Part shown: positions 33,301 to 44,554 of the stretch, one piece after another
Position numbering within the stretch: the stretch's first letter is position 1
Layout: every line of letters begins with the position of its first letter
Assembly: GCF_963678635.1 (NCBI RefSeq)
Contig: NC_087062.1
Span: forward strand, 56,865,970 to 56,929,969
Direction of reading: 5' to 3'
Length of the DNA: 64,000 nucleotides
Origin: Symsagittifera roscoffensis
Taxonomy: Eukaryota; Xenacoelomorpha; Acoela; Convolutidae
Program-made: the position numbers and the translations under genes
Notes under the pieces: model-generated
The model's input: only the letters and a program-made list of their open reading frames with translations
What the model was told of the DNA's origin: nothing
Database searches by the model: none

Positions 33301-36300
33301 CTATCAAGTAGCCAGAAGACTCGAACAAAAACCAGATTACGTATCAGACTCGTATGAGGTTGCGTATTCCAACGACTAGGAGAAAATGACTAACTAACTC
33401 AATAATGTTACAGAGTAAATATTGCTCGACTGGTACAACCCAATTAAGGCACAACTTTATTTAAGACAGGAAACAAGAATTTAGAGACGATTAAACAACA
33501 ACCACAACAGCAACAAATACACCTAACAATTCAAACACAAACAACAACTAATATGCAACAATTAACGAACTATATACATCCAAAATATTCCAAAAACCAA
33601 CACGCCTGAAGGCGACAAAAACAAAATTACACAATTTGACAGATATTTAAATCCCAGAAAATAACTCCGGAAAAGCAATCACCAATTTTTATCACACAAA
33701 CATTAGGAAAATTACAGTAATCAATTTCAAAGTAAACAAGGATAGCCGGTTGCTGCGGAAGTAGCACAGAATGCTCTGGTCATATTCATAGAAAAAATAG
33801 GAAAAAACAAAAAACTTTTTTTTTAATTGTCTTCAATTTTCGTTGAATTGTCGTTTTTAGTGAGTGGTGTGATTTCAGAACTATACAATCGCGAAGAGAA
33901 TTAGTGAAAAAGACATGATCGACAAAATTGATTTCAAAAAATGAATACAACACAATGAAAAAAAAAATTGTTTATTTTTTGTAAAATGGTTTTAATTTTT
34001 TTTGAACATCTTTATTGTCTGAAAAAATAAGCGCTGAAAAACATCCAAAACAAAAAAATCAATAACGCTGGCTAATCGCGAGCACAATCATCGCATACCA
34101 GTTCATATTAATGAACAGAGCTTTAAAAAAAATCAAATTTTTTTAAATAAAAAAATTAACACAAATATTACGCAGATCTTGCAATTCAATAACCGCCATT
34201 AAAGGGACTTAGAAAATGGCAAACTGAGCCTTCAAAAAAGTCCGTGATATGGGGAAATAAGAAGATGAAAACAAAACGCGAAAAAAAAATTCGTTAAAAC
34301 AGGTCCCGGCCGGATTCGGATTTCAAAGAAAAAAACAATTCTATTTAAGACAGGAGACAAGAATTTAGAGACGATTAAACAACAACCACAACAGCAACGA
34401 ATACACCTAACAACTCAAACACAAACAACAACTAATATGCAACAATTAACAAACTATACACATCCAAAATAGTCCAAAAACCAACACGCCTGAAGGCGAC
34501 AAAAACAAAATTACACAATTTGACAGATATTTAAATCCCAGAAAATAACTCCGGAAAAGCAATCACCAATTTTTATCACACAAACATTAGAAAAATTACA
34601 GTAATCAATTTCAAAGTAAACAAGGATAGCCGGTTGCTGCGGAAGTAGCACAGAATGCTCTGGTCATATTCATAGAAAAAATAGGAAAAAACAAAAAACT
34701 TTTTTTTTAATTGTCTTCAATTTTCGTTGAATTGTCGTTTTTAGTGAGTGGTGTGATTTCAGAACTATACAATCGCGAAGAGAATTAGTGAATAAGGCAT
34801 GATCGACAAAATTGATTTCAAAAAATGAATACAACACAATGAAAAAAAAAATTGTTTATTTTTTGTAAAATGGTTTTAATTTTTTTTGAACATCTTTATT
34901 GTCTGAAAAAATAAGCGCTGAAAAACATCCAAAACAAAAAAATCAATAACGCTGGCTAATCGCGAGCACAATCATCGCATACCAGTTCATATTAATGAAC
35001 AGAGCTTTAAAAAAAATCAAATTTTTTTAAATAAAAAAATTAACACAAATATTACGCAGATCTTGCAATTCAATAACCGCCATTAAAGGGACTTAGAAAA
35101 TGGCAAACTGAGCCTTCAAAAAAGTCCGTGATATGGGGAAATAAGAAGATGAAAACAAAACGCGAAAAAAAAATTCGTTAAAACAGGTCCCGGCCGGATT
35201 CGGATTTCAAAGAAAAAAACAATTCTATTTAAGACAGGAGACAAGAATTTAGAGACGATTAAACAACAACCACAACAGCAACGAATACACCTAACAACTC
35301 AAACACAAACAACAACTAATATGCAACAATTAACAAACTATACACATCCAAAATAGTCCAAAAACCAACACGCCTGAAGGCGACAAAAACAAAATTACAC
35401 AATTCGACAGATATTTAAATCCCAGAAAATAACTCCGGAAAAGCAATCACCAATTTTTATCACACAAACATTAGAAAAATTACAGTAATCAATTTCAAAG
35501 TAAACAAGGATAGCCGGTTGCTGCGGAAGTAGCACAGAATGCTCTGGTCATATTCATAGAAAAAATAGGAAAAAACAAAAAACTTTTTTTTTAATTGTCT
35601 TCAATTTTCGTTGAATTGTCGTTTTTAGTGAGTGGTGTGATTTCAGAACTATACAATCGCGAAGAGAATTAGTGAATAAGGCATGATCGACAAAATTGAT
35701 TTCAAAAAATGAATACTACACAAAATAAAAAAAAAATTTGTTTATTTTTTGTAAAATGGTTTTAATTTTTTTGAACATCTTTATTGTCTGAAAAAATCAG
35801 CGCTGAAAAACATCCAAAACAAAAAAATTAATAACGCTGGCTAATCGCGAGCACAATCATCGCATGCGTAAAATACCAATGCATATTAATGAACAGAGCT
35901 TAAAAAAAAACAAATTTTTTTAAATAAAAAAATTAACACAAATATTGCGCAGATCTTGCAATTCAATAACCGCCATTAAAGGGACTTAGAGAAAATGGCA
36001 AACTGAGCCTTCAAAAAAGTCCGTGATATGGGGAAATAAGCAGATGAAAACAAAACGCAAAAAAAAAATTTCGTTAAAAAAACAGGTCCCGGCCGGATTC
36101 GGATTTCAAAGAAAAAAACAATTCATCGCAAAAAGTCAGCTGTTCTGCAGCTAGCTCTTTTTACACATCTAAGACAAACTCGATCAACAAAAACTTACCC
36201 GAATCAGTGTCTTTTATATGGATTCAGTGATGAACGCTAAAAGAATAGCATCAGAGATTGAAAAATATAGTTTTGCTTGAAAAGAACGGAACCAGGAGAC

Positions 36301-39199
36301 CTTTCTGTCAACCCAAAACTGTTAATCAAACAAACTTAGCGTCATTATGTTATTTTAGCTATCGCTGAAATAGATTGTGTCGCGAATTCGGTTTTAAAAA
36401 AATCAAAAAATGTCGAGAAAATTAGATCTACCAAAAATTTCATGTGTCGCGAATTCGGTTGAAAAATTTCAAAAAATGTCGAGAAAAATTAGATCTACCA
36501 AAATTTTCATCAAAAAAATATGATAAATAAGAATATTAAAAATTATATTTACACAAAAACAAATCGGTATTAAAGCCGACCATTTTTGAGCATACACACG
36601 TTGAGCCAAACAAAATGCTTTCATAAAAAAAATTCAATACATTAAAGTAACCCCTCAAAATACTCACACGCGAAGAAAAATTGTTTCGCTTATCCAACCA
36701 TGCAAATCGATGCCACTAAGCCAATTAGGAGCAAGCCAAATAATCATTTGATCCCAATTCACAAAAACCAAGAAAAAAAAATAAACTGAGCCGGAGTTGG
36801 TAAATTTATAACCAACATAGAAACCAACTATCGTGTAACGCACCTCCGCTGCTTTAAAGTTTCGACAACTTATAAGAAACAACATATATTGGAAAGAGGA
36901 TCTGCATCCATTGAGTGAATTCTGATAGCACCCAATAACAGGGTTGGTTATCTCAAATTTTGTAAAGTTTTCTATAGCTAAGTTCTTTGACCAATTTCAA
37001 AGTTCTTTGACCAATTTCAAAAAGACATAGAAAACGTCACATCTCGGGAACTGAAAACATTCGGAGCAGTCACACTTGGACGCAAAATTTAGAACTCCAG
37101 GGAGTACACTCGCAGTACCCAATTACAAGATTGTGAATTTAAAATCTGTTTTTTTTAAATCTAAGTTTTCTGGAAAATGCAAAAAAAAATTATAAAAAAT
37201 GTCATATAGCGATAACTACAAGAATTTGATCAGCCACATTTGAAGTCAGGATTCCCAACCCCTGAGAGTACCCTGAAAGCACCCATTTACAGGATTGCAA
37301 ATATCGACTTTGAAAAATCGTCGTATCTCGTGAACTAAATAGATTTAGGTGCTCATAATTGGAGGCCAATTTCCACCTCCAGGGGTAACCCTGACAGCAT
37401 CCCATTATTGGGTTGCTAATTTTAAACTCGGTCAAGAAACATAATTCAAACTGGAAAATCGAAAAAAAAATTCTTAACCATTGCAATATACGATGTAGCT
37501 TAAACGTGAAAAAATAGTTTCATTAAATATGCATAAATAATACGTTGAAAAAACTTAAACGAGGTGAGAAAATCAAGCTTGCATTTAAATACATAATCAA
37601 AAATGAATAGAACGGGTATTTGAAAAACAAACATACTACATTGAAAATTTGAGAAAATGACTACGTTCAAAAGTTTTTACGAGGATTTTTGTTCAAAAGT
37701 TTTTACGAGGAAAAGTCTACGTTCCGAAACAATAACGCTCGCTAATCGCGAGCACAATCATCGCATGCGTACAAAAAACAGCCCACATTAATTAACAGAG
37801 CAAAGAAATCAAAATTTTTCAAAATAAAAACAAAAGTTCCGCAAAATCTTGTAACTCAATTATCTCCCCACTAAGGAGGCTTTAGAAATGGCAAACTCAA
37901 CTTTCAAAAAAGTCCGTGCTATGGGAACTAAGCCGTCAAAAATAACCAGACGGACAATAGTCCGAAAATTTTTTATTTGAAAAAAAAGGAACAGGTCCAA
38001 ACCGGATTCGAATTTCAAGCCTTTGCCATCTGAAGCAGGTATGTTAGCTCTACGCCAGATGCGCTGGGCGTTTGATTCATTTTTAATTTAATATGAAGCA
38101 AGATAATACACTTGAGAAATCTTGTAAACCAAGCTGTTTACGGGGAAAAAGTCCAGTACCCGGTTACAATGCCATTGCTTATGGCAAGGGTAAAGAAAAA
38201 ATATACCAGGTTAAAACTCTTTGATTTTCAAGAACAATTTATGATTGAAATTTTTTATGATAAAATTAACCCACAGGCAAATTTTTAATTCCGCTGGCAA
38301 ATCTAAAAATTGAAATCCACTTTCGAAACTAGAAGTAGTTCACTTTTTTCGCTCCACTACCGCTTTCGTACATGGAGAGGAGAACTTACTTAACTTTTAC
38401 CAGATGAATTTGAATTGAAGTCAGAAAGTGCACATATAACAATGAGTGGATTCATTAAAGCATTTCTATGTATGAATGCACTTCTGTAGTTATTAGAGCT
38501 TTGTAAGACTTTCTCCTTAAAATAAAACAAACAAAAAATTATCCAGAACTATTTAAAGGAAAATCTCCTCGTTATCTACATTTATCAACAACAACCAGTC
38601 TGAATAGCATGTGATGCGAAGCTCACCTTCGCCTCTTAGTTAAAATTTTTTTATTGGTACCCGTCCATAATCACGACTGAAAAAATTTTAGTATGATACC
38701 CTTAAATTACTTGCTTAGGAGTACGTGTGTGGAAAACATCTCGCCGAACAATAGTTCAAAATTACGAAAAGAGTAATACCGCTTTGCATGGCGTATGTTT
38801 GAAGCAGCTCTGTAGCATCAAGACTGAACTTCTCACGCAGTATAACCACCGCCATTTTCTGCTTAGCCTCTTTCTTGTTGCCACCACTGCCCTTGTATGT
38901 TATACCGTTCAAGGTGAGAGACGCCTCGAATTGCGGCTAAAATCCATTGAAAAAATCAGTCTTTTTTATGTTAGTCTACGTCAATTTCAATTACTTGTGC
39001 ACAAATTACTTCTAGCTTTGTCGAAATATCGTTAAACTGAATGTCTAATTTGCCTCCTTTGGGTAAATAAGCCGCAAGTGCTGACATAGGATCATTGAAA
39101 ACAGGCGTTTTTTGAACAGTTTTCTGTGGGCGCTTTCGTGGAATGTTTTCCACGCCTGCCTGATCCGACAATCCACTTGCCATGTACATTTGCTGCTTT
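30316..39199 (-). CDS. double-stranded-RNA-binding protein, at least three exons
   Basis: The exons are 39199-38995, 38936-38780 and 31406-30316, with consistent AG/GT junctions and phases. Counting from the ATG at 39189 gives 480 residues. A dsRNA-binding domain is split between exons 1 and 2: DPMSALAAYLPKGG at the start and NGITYKGSGGNKKEAKQ at the end. Exon 3 is low-complexity and Gln/Pro-rich, with a short coiled coil (LLNENHMLRLENDSLKAKL). It then has a degenerate dsRBM-like part (YGKGESKHAANMHAVTLAV) and a clear C-terminal half-domain (GVEFGASKKEAKEKVALKVL). The lysines of the KKEAK loop, which contact RNA, are kept. The family (ILF/PACT/Staufen-like) cannot be decided. The 7.4-kb intron holds a Tc1 element and the 884-bp array. 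The acceptor at 39200 means that either an upstream exon exists or the mRNA is trans-spliced. Confidence 0.8.
31466..31562. repeat. short tandem repeat, about 20-bp unit
   Basis: Four to five copies of 'agtgtatgtagctaccacgc', some truncated to 'aatgtagctaccacgc'. Lies just inside the long intron of the dsRNA-binding gene. Confidence 0.85.
32129..33065 (+). mobile_element. Tc1/mariner element, non-functional
   Basis: A 937-bp element flanked by TA (32127-32128 and 33066-33067). The terminal inverted repeats of about 60 bp are alike: cagtgtctcgcaaaactg and (inverted) cagtttctcacacaaaactg, both reaching ttcagccctcacacagtc. The inside is a broken transposase on the plus strand. It lies in the long intron of the dsRNA-binding gene. 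Confidence 0.88.
32240..32690 (+). pseudogene. Tc1-type transposase remnant
   Basis: The open piece 32321-32686 ends with the Tc1 catalytic block: QILDWSAQSPDLNPVDHLW (DDE second-half region) followed by HHLKRRLETYP. The N-terminal DNA-binding helices and the first catalytic Asp are frame-broken or lost. The full enzyme is about 340 residues; here about 120 are readable. Confidence 0.85.
33453..36125. repeat. tandem array of three 884-bp units
   Basis: 'tatttaagacagg' lies at 33458, 34342 and 35226, an exact 884-bp spacing. Units 1-3 differ by few substitutions; unit 3 has small insertions near its end. Each unit closes with the tRNA-like tail acaggtcccggccggattcgg. No coding capacity. Diverged partial copies lie at 20490-20660 and 37735-38110. 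Confidence 0.95.
36377..36510. repeat. tandem duplication of about 65 bp
   Basis: 'tgtcgcgaattcggtt' followed by 'aaaaaatgtcgagaaaa' and 'ttagatctaccaaaa' occurs twice in a row. Confidence 0.85.
36900..37485. repeat. degenerate tandem repeat
   Basis: Four loose copies of 'gag-accctgatagcacccaattacagggttg-aaatttaaa' occur near 36915, 37100, 37262 and 37383. Spacing varies from 120 to 185 bp. No coding potential. Confidence 0.55.
37735..38190 (-). repeat. diverged 884-bp-repeat tail with tRNA-like SINE
   Basis: 37735-37930 parallels 35835-36030 (ctaatcgcgagcacaatcatcgcatgcgta, in parts). 37985-38075 is tRNA-like on the minus strand: TGGCGTAGAGCTAAC as A box and AATTCGAATCC as B box. Confidence 0.6.
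38191..38779. other. intronic sequence, no gene seen
   Basis: Part of the dsRNA-binding gene's long intron. A GCGAAGC-type half palindrome lies at about 38616-38632. Confidence 0.35.
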
Positions 39200-39885
39200 C
39201 TGAAATCCAGAAAATTGAAACAAATCAAAAACTAACCAGGATAGCTGGTTACAGTGCAAGTAGCATAGTTGTGACATTCTGCTATTCTGCTATCTACTAG
39301 TTGTGACATAGCTATTAATGTAACATTCGCCCGGAAGGTACATATCGACGGAAGACAAAACTAAGTCTTAAGACGACTGGCTAACGTCTAAACAGAGCTT
39401 TGCATGCTTTTCACCGTCTCTACCAAGCCAGTACTTTTCGGTGGTCTTTCTAACATCGGGTCGACAAAAACGTTACTGCTTTCGGCTTCGGTCAAAACAC
39501 TCAAATTAACTAGATTACATGCAGAAACAGTGAGCTCATGGCTGGTCTCAGTATCCCCAGACCACGAGGTCACTCCTAAAAACAGGGCTACTACTTATTA
39601 TATTACTATTGTTTTTGTTCAGTAGATAAAAATCATCATCTCCATCGACGATGGATCAACCCTTTTCCCCAACTCCTAGCTTCTCATCCTTATCAAAATG
39701 AATCTAGATATCAATTAAATTCAAGTCAGGACATGACAGGAAGCTAAAAGTTTATGTAACAGGATAAAAGTTTCAGTTCCTTTACCCTTTCGGATTGATG
39801 AATCCGCTGGATCAAGCTCGTTAATCCTGATTTCCTCTTAATCCGGAAGGCCGTCTTTCACCCTTCACCGTTGTTCGCAACGGCC

Positions 39886-39917
39886 TTGCAACTATTGTAG
39901 CAGCACAATAGTTGCAA
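39886..39917. repeat. 13-bp perfect hairpin in the PHD-RT element leader
   Basis: Arms ttgcaactattgt and acaatagttgcaa surround the loop agcagc. Confidence 0.85.
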
Positions 39918-40185
39918 CTCGGAGTGTTCTTCTGTTACTCTGTAACTCGTTGTCGTTTTCCGATCTCAATTTCGTAGTTGTTGTTAGCGCAGCTAATGTT
40001 GTTCTGTTTTTCTTTCTTGTTTTAGCCAAAATGGCCGTTTCTGACGTTTCTCAGAAATATGACGTCATGCAACTCGATGCAACTTAGCCTAATTGTTGTG
40101 ATAAACTTATTAAATAGTTTCCGAGGTCGAATGTCACAAACGTCTCAAGACCCCTCTGGATTGTGAACTCAGACGTCCCAGCAAG

Positions 40186-43100
40186 ATGGCGAGAAAACTT
40201 CGGTCTGCCAGCAGCAGCGAAGCGACGCGAGATCCACACGCAGGACCGCTCACCCAGAAATCAGAAGACACAGCACCATGCGGTAATGCGGATTGCCCAC
40301 ACAGCGGTATCGTGAGCTCGAGTGGCGTCCAATGCGACCAGTGTAACAACTGGTACCACATGAGCTGTGCCAAAACTACAAAGAAAGCACTTGCAGCAAT
40401 GCCTAGAAACTCTATATTTTACTGTCCTTACTGTGTCACCCCCTCGGTGAACGGATCAACTGGGTTATCTCAACTACTAAGTGATCTCCGGTTGGATCCG
40501 GTGGAAACTACTCACGAGGATCTTAAGGTGCTGCATGGGACAATCAGTTATACCTCACTCCATCAAGCCTATTCGAGGATTGTCACCTGGGTACCTAACC
40601 TGTTCACCCTTCCACAGGGAAAAGTAGGGAGTCAGTTCCTGGAGGAGTTCATCCGCATTCTGAAAAACTTGACTTCAGACCCAAAGAACGCTCACTCCGC
40701 CTCCTTAGCTTTTCACTTGTTCCCCGCGCTTATGTTACAGAAACCATCTGCTCGCAGCAAAGTGAAAGAGCACAACAACTGTACTAAAGCCCGTTTAGAG
40801 CACTGGTCGAACGGCAATCTAGACGAAATTGTCTCTGAATGCCTGCTAATCCAGGATAAGTTTACAAGCAAGCGCCGAAAGGGAGTCGTCAACCTGTCGA
40901 AAACGTACAGTGACCTTATCATGCGGGGTAAACTCACCCAAGCCACCCAACTCCTCGAAGGCGAAGAGTCTGGAGGACCTCTGCCCGTAGACGATGACCT
41001 CATTGCTCAACTGGAGAGAAAACATCCGGTCGCCGAGCCTTCGCATGCTGATGCCTTGCTCAAGGGACCCGTTAAACCTACTCCTGCATCGATATATTAC
41101 AACATTACAGGCGCGCTTATCCGCAAATGCGCACTCAACAGCACTGGAGGCGCGGGACCAAGCGGCCTAAGTTCAACAGGCGCCAAACGTATTCTTTGCT
41201 CCGATAGTTTTGGTAAATTAACCGACGACGTCTGCCACGCTCTCGCTGATCTTACCAGAATTCTTGCCACAGAGCAACTACCCGCTTCAGTGATGCAGCC
41301 CATAGCAAACTGCCGCATGGTTGGCCTGGACAAATCACCTGGCGTCCGCCCTATTGGAATCGGAGAAATTTTTAGAAGAATAATCACGTCCGCTCTTATC
41401 CATTGCTTTCAAGATGAAGTTGGGGAGATTGTTGGCTCCCTCCAAACTTGCGCTGGTATTAGCGCCGGGATTGAATCTGCTTTCCGATCCATGCAGAAGA
41501 CCTTCAACGCCGACGAGTGCCAAGCAGCCCTGTTCATTGACGCAGAAAACGCGTTCAATAGACTGAACCGCGGTACGGCTCTCCATAACATTGAAATTCT
41601 ATGCCCCCAGCTCCACCCCTTCCTCAATAACTTCTACAAACAGCCAGCTATCTTGTTCGTACGAGGGAAGTCCATCCTGTCATCCGAAGGCACCACTCAA
41701 GGAGACGTGGTAGCAATGATCATGTACGCCATCAGCATGATCGCCCTTGTCTATGATAAAACCGTCACCGACATTCACAAGAATTTATACGCCGATGACG
41801 GAGCTGGTGCAGGAAAACTTATCCGTGTCAAAGAATGGTGGGAACTCATGAAAGTTCGAGGCCCGAATTACGGTTACTTCCCGGAGCCCTCCAAAACAGT
41901 ACTCGTTGTCAAACCACAACACCTCGATGAAGCAGAAGCACTGTTCAAAAGTGACGGGTTGATTATTCGCACTTCGGGAAAGAAGTACTTAGGTGGTGTC
42001 ATCGGCTCAACAGCTTTCTGTTCTGACTTCATCTTGCAAAAAACAGAGAAGTTCACAAGCATGGTGGAAAAGCTGACTGAAATAGCAGAGCAAGAACCGC
42101 AAGCCGCGTACGCTGGCCTTGTTTTCAGCCTGCAAAGCAAATGGTCGTACCTTCAGCGCATCATGGAAACTCCCGCGGAAGCATGGCATAACCTCTCAAG
42201 CTCTATCAACAACTTGCTCGAAACCATATTTGGTTGCAAACTGGATCCCACGTCGCTCGAACTTGCGCAGTTACCAGCCAGGTTGGGCGGCCTGAGCATT
42301 CGCGACCCAATTAGACAGAGTGCTCTAATGAACCGGGCTTCAGAAATCATTTGCGAACCACACGTGGACCTAATATGTACGCAATCTGAAAATTTTCCCT
42401 CTGGTTTCGAATCCGATCAGAAATCTAGAAGGGGTTATATTCGGAAACAAAACACCGAGACGCAAACAGAACTCCTGCAAACTATCCGGCCGAAGCTATC
42501 TGAGCGCCAAGACAGACTTCTAGAACATACGAGACGGAAAGGCACCTCAGCGTGGTTAACTACCCTCCCTATCAAAGAATTAGGGTATGCTCTCAACAAA
42601 AAGGAATTTCAAGACCTCCTCCGCCTCCGATACGGTATCAGTCTTGATAACCTTCCCATTGCCTGCGTCTGTGGGAAACCTTACGACATCACCCACGCCC
42701 TTAATTGCACCACTGGTGGTTTTATTCATAAAAGACACAACGAGTTGCGTGACCTGCTGGCGAACATCATACGCGAAACTTGTTTTGACGTCTCCATTGA
42801 ACCGAGTCTCCAACCAGTTGTCCAAACTAACTCCAACCGTGCCGAAGATGGAGCAAGACTGGATATAGCAGCAAGGGGTTTCTGGCGGACCGGTCAACGC
42901 ACTCTTTTCGACGTCCGAATTTTCAATCCCGGAGCCACCACCAATATCAACCGGAAAATTTCTGAAACCTTCAAACATCATGAACAAGAGAAAATCAAAA
43001 ACTACCAGGAACGAATTTTGAACTCGGAGCATGCAAGTTTCACCCCCATTATCTATTCAACCAGTGGTGACTGCAGCAACCTGACTTCAACATTTAATTC

Positions 43101-43293
43101 CCAGCTAGCTCTCCTGACCTCTGAGAAGCGCGGAACCCACTATTCTGAAACTATTTCGTGGCTACGAACCCGTGTAAACTTTTGCATTATGAGAGGTGCC
43201 CTTCTTTGCATTAGAGGATCCCGCAAAATGAGAAGCCAGACCTGCTACAACCAAGATATTTCCATCAAAAATTCCCTATCACGACGCGACTAA
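40186..43293 (+). CDS. intact retroelement polyprotein: PHD finger, reverse transcriptase, Zn motif and restriction-like nuclease
   Basis: 1035 residues without a break. Residues 32-83 form a C4HC3 PHD finger (C32, C37, C50, C53, H58, C61, C80, C83). The RT occupies roughly 290-640: KSPGVRPIGIGEI, FIDAENAFNRL (first catalytic Asp, near 450), QGDVVAMIMYAIS and NLYADDGAG (the YADD box, near 535). Near 826 is a Cys/His motif (CVCGKPYDITHALNC) followed by KRHNELRDLL. IEPSL, RLDIAARGF and TLFDVRIFNP near 870-915 look like an E...D...DxR restriction-like (PD-(D/E)XK) nuclease, as in R2/CRE-type elements. No APE nuclease, protease or integrase is seen. PHD fingers read histone tails, so a chromatin-targeting role is an inference. 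The ATG follows directly on an open leader. The lack of any disabling change suggests a young or conserved copy. Confidence 0.85.
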   Translation: MARKLRSASSSEATRDPHAGPLTQKSEDTAPCGNADCPHSGIVSSSGVQCDQCNNWYHMSCAKTTKKALAAMPRNSIFYCPYCVTPSVNGSTGLSQLLSDLRLDPVETTHEDLKVLHGTISYTSLHQAYSRIVTWVPNLFTLPQGKVGSQFLEEFIRILKNLTSDPKNAHSASLAFHLFPALMLQKPSARSKVKEHNNCTKARLEHWSNGNLDEIVSECLLIQDKFTSKRRKGVVNLSKTYSDLIMRGKLTQATQLLEGEESGGPLPVDDDLIAQLERKHPVAEPSHADALLKGPVKPTPASIYYNITGALIRKCALNSTGGAGPSGLSSTGAKRILCSDSFGKLTDDVCHALADLTRILATEQLPASVMQPIANCRMVGLDKSPGVRPIGIGEIFRRIITSALIHCFQDEVGEIVGSLQTCAGISAGIESAFRSMQKTFNADECQAALFIDAENAFNRLNRGTALHNIEILCPQLHPFLNNFYKQPAILFVRGKSILSSEGTTQGDVVAMIMYAISMIALVYDKTVTDIHKNLYADDGAGAGKLIRVKEWWELMKVRGPNYGYFPEPSKTVLVVKPQHLDEAEALFKSDGLIIRTSGKKYLGGVIGSTAFCSDFILQKTEKFTSMVEKLTEIAEQEPQAAYAGLVFSLQSKWSYLQRIMETPAEAWHNLSSSINNLLETIFGCKLDPTSLELAQLPARLGGLSIRDPIRQSALMNRASEIICEPHVDLICTQSENFPSGFESDQKSRRGYIRKQNTETQTELLQTIRPKLSERQDRLLEHTRRKGTSAWLTTLPIKELGYALNKKEFQDLLRLRYGISLDNLPIACVCGKPYDITHALNCTTGGFIHKRHNELRDLLANIIRETCFDVSIEPSLQPVVQTNSNRAEDGARLDIAARGFWRTGQRTLFDVRIFNPGATTNINRKISETFKHHEQEKIKNYQERILNSEHASFTPIIYSTSGDCSNLTSTFNSQLALLTSEKRGTHYSETISWLRTRVNFCIMRGALLCIRGSRKMRSQTCYNQDISIKNSLSRRD

Positions 43294-43697
43294 CCTTTCC
43301 TTTATTCTCTTCGCCCCGTTGCTGTTTTTCACTGAACTGTTGTTCTTAACTGTAATTTGGTGCTATTTTTTCAAAGCTGATATATAATACTTGTATATTG
43401 TACATATTTGTAGTTTTTCTTGCATATAATTAAGTTAATTTGAGTGAAAAAAAATGTTGTCGGCTTATTGGCCTAATTTTGAATCGTTTTAATTTTGATG
43501 CTACAGGTTTCAGTTTTATATTAATTTTTTGTCGACTAATTAGTTTCGTCCCAATTTAGTTCATATTATCCAAAAAAAATATGACGTCATAAATCGAATT
43601 TTTGAAATTTTAAAATACCAGAATATTCCAGTCCTCACCGTTTGGCCAATCGTTCCAATAACGTTCTTAATTCTTAATAATCACCAATCCGGAAGGC

Positions 43698-44554
43698 TCG
43701 CTGCTAAAAATTCGAATTCTGCAGAGATTGCATTTTTCACATTCTGGTCGAATGTCACATACTCCCCGGACAGTCCGGTCAATGTCCTCATTGAATCACG
43801 CAATGTTCGTAAAATGGTTACAGTGCCATCGAACAGAATTTACAAAATGCACGAAATTACTTTTATCTACGTCACATCGACTCACTGCAGAATACAAATG
43901 GCATCATAATACATCACTATAGCCTTCAAATCCTTTCATTAATCTGCACATTGAGGATATGACCTAAGATAAAAACATATTTTCTGACTTCCAATGTCAA
44001 TGTCCCGATTAAAACTTTTTCTCTTAGATTTAAATGGTGTTGGCTTGCAGGACAGTCCTGCCAACCAACAAGCTGAAATTATCCTACTACGCTTTTCCCT
44101 TCGGAAATCTTGCTTGTTATTGTCCTGAATACTAAAACTAAGAAACTCTGTGGTTAGAAAGAACAATGAAACAACCTCCCTCTTCGAGAGATTACTCAAG
44201 CCTTCCATGTCACCACAAAGTGATCAGTTCTCCTAGCTGATTAAAAACAGTGATGCAGGCTGGAATATTTAAATATACTCCTTCACTTAAGCCTTCCTAA
44301 TAAATAGTAAGTGAGTGTCTCTAAAGCCACTTCAACTAAGATCAAAATGCAAATCTATAAATGCAACAATTTCAAAACTCAACTTAATGTTTCAGTTTTC
44401 AATTACAACTTGGTTGCTTGGTTTCTCACTTGAGTTTTTCACACACATAAAAAATTCTGAGTTTTAACTTTTCTTCATCACTCCTTTGTTTTCTTCTTTT
44501 TTCGTCGTTTAGAAGTTCTAAAACTTCTAAATTCTTCTAATTTCATCTCTTTTT
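43698..44554 (-). other. 3' flank of the giant retroelement, no gene seen
   Basis: Expected site of the element's 3' non-coding region and 3' LTR. No LTR can be shown because the 5' copy is outside the window. CTCCCCGGACAG at 43762-43773 echoes a motif repeated in the element's pol region. Confidence 0.35.

Larger units (their letters stand above)
39840..43697 (+). mobile_element. PHD-finger retroelement, probably a REL-endonuclease type non-LTR element
   Basis: A 3.8-kb unit with one long intact ORF. AATCCGGAAGGC occurs at 39840-39851 and at 43686-43697, close to where a target-site duplication would be expected. There is no LTR and no poly-A tail. The 5' region contains a perfect hairpin. 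The sequence is richer in GC than its flanks. Confidence 0.6.

Noticed and set aside
40134-42350. Minus-strand ORFs of 60-96 codons opposite the PHD-RT gene
   Set aside because: Antisense shadows of a long, motif-rich plus-strand gene.
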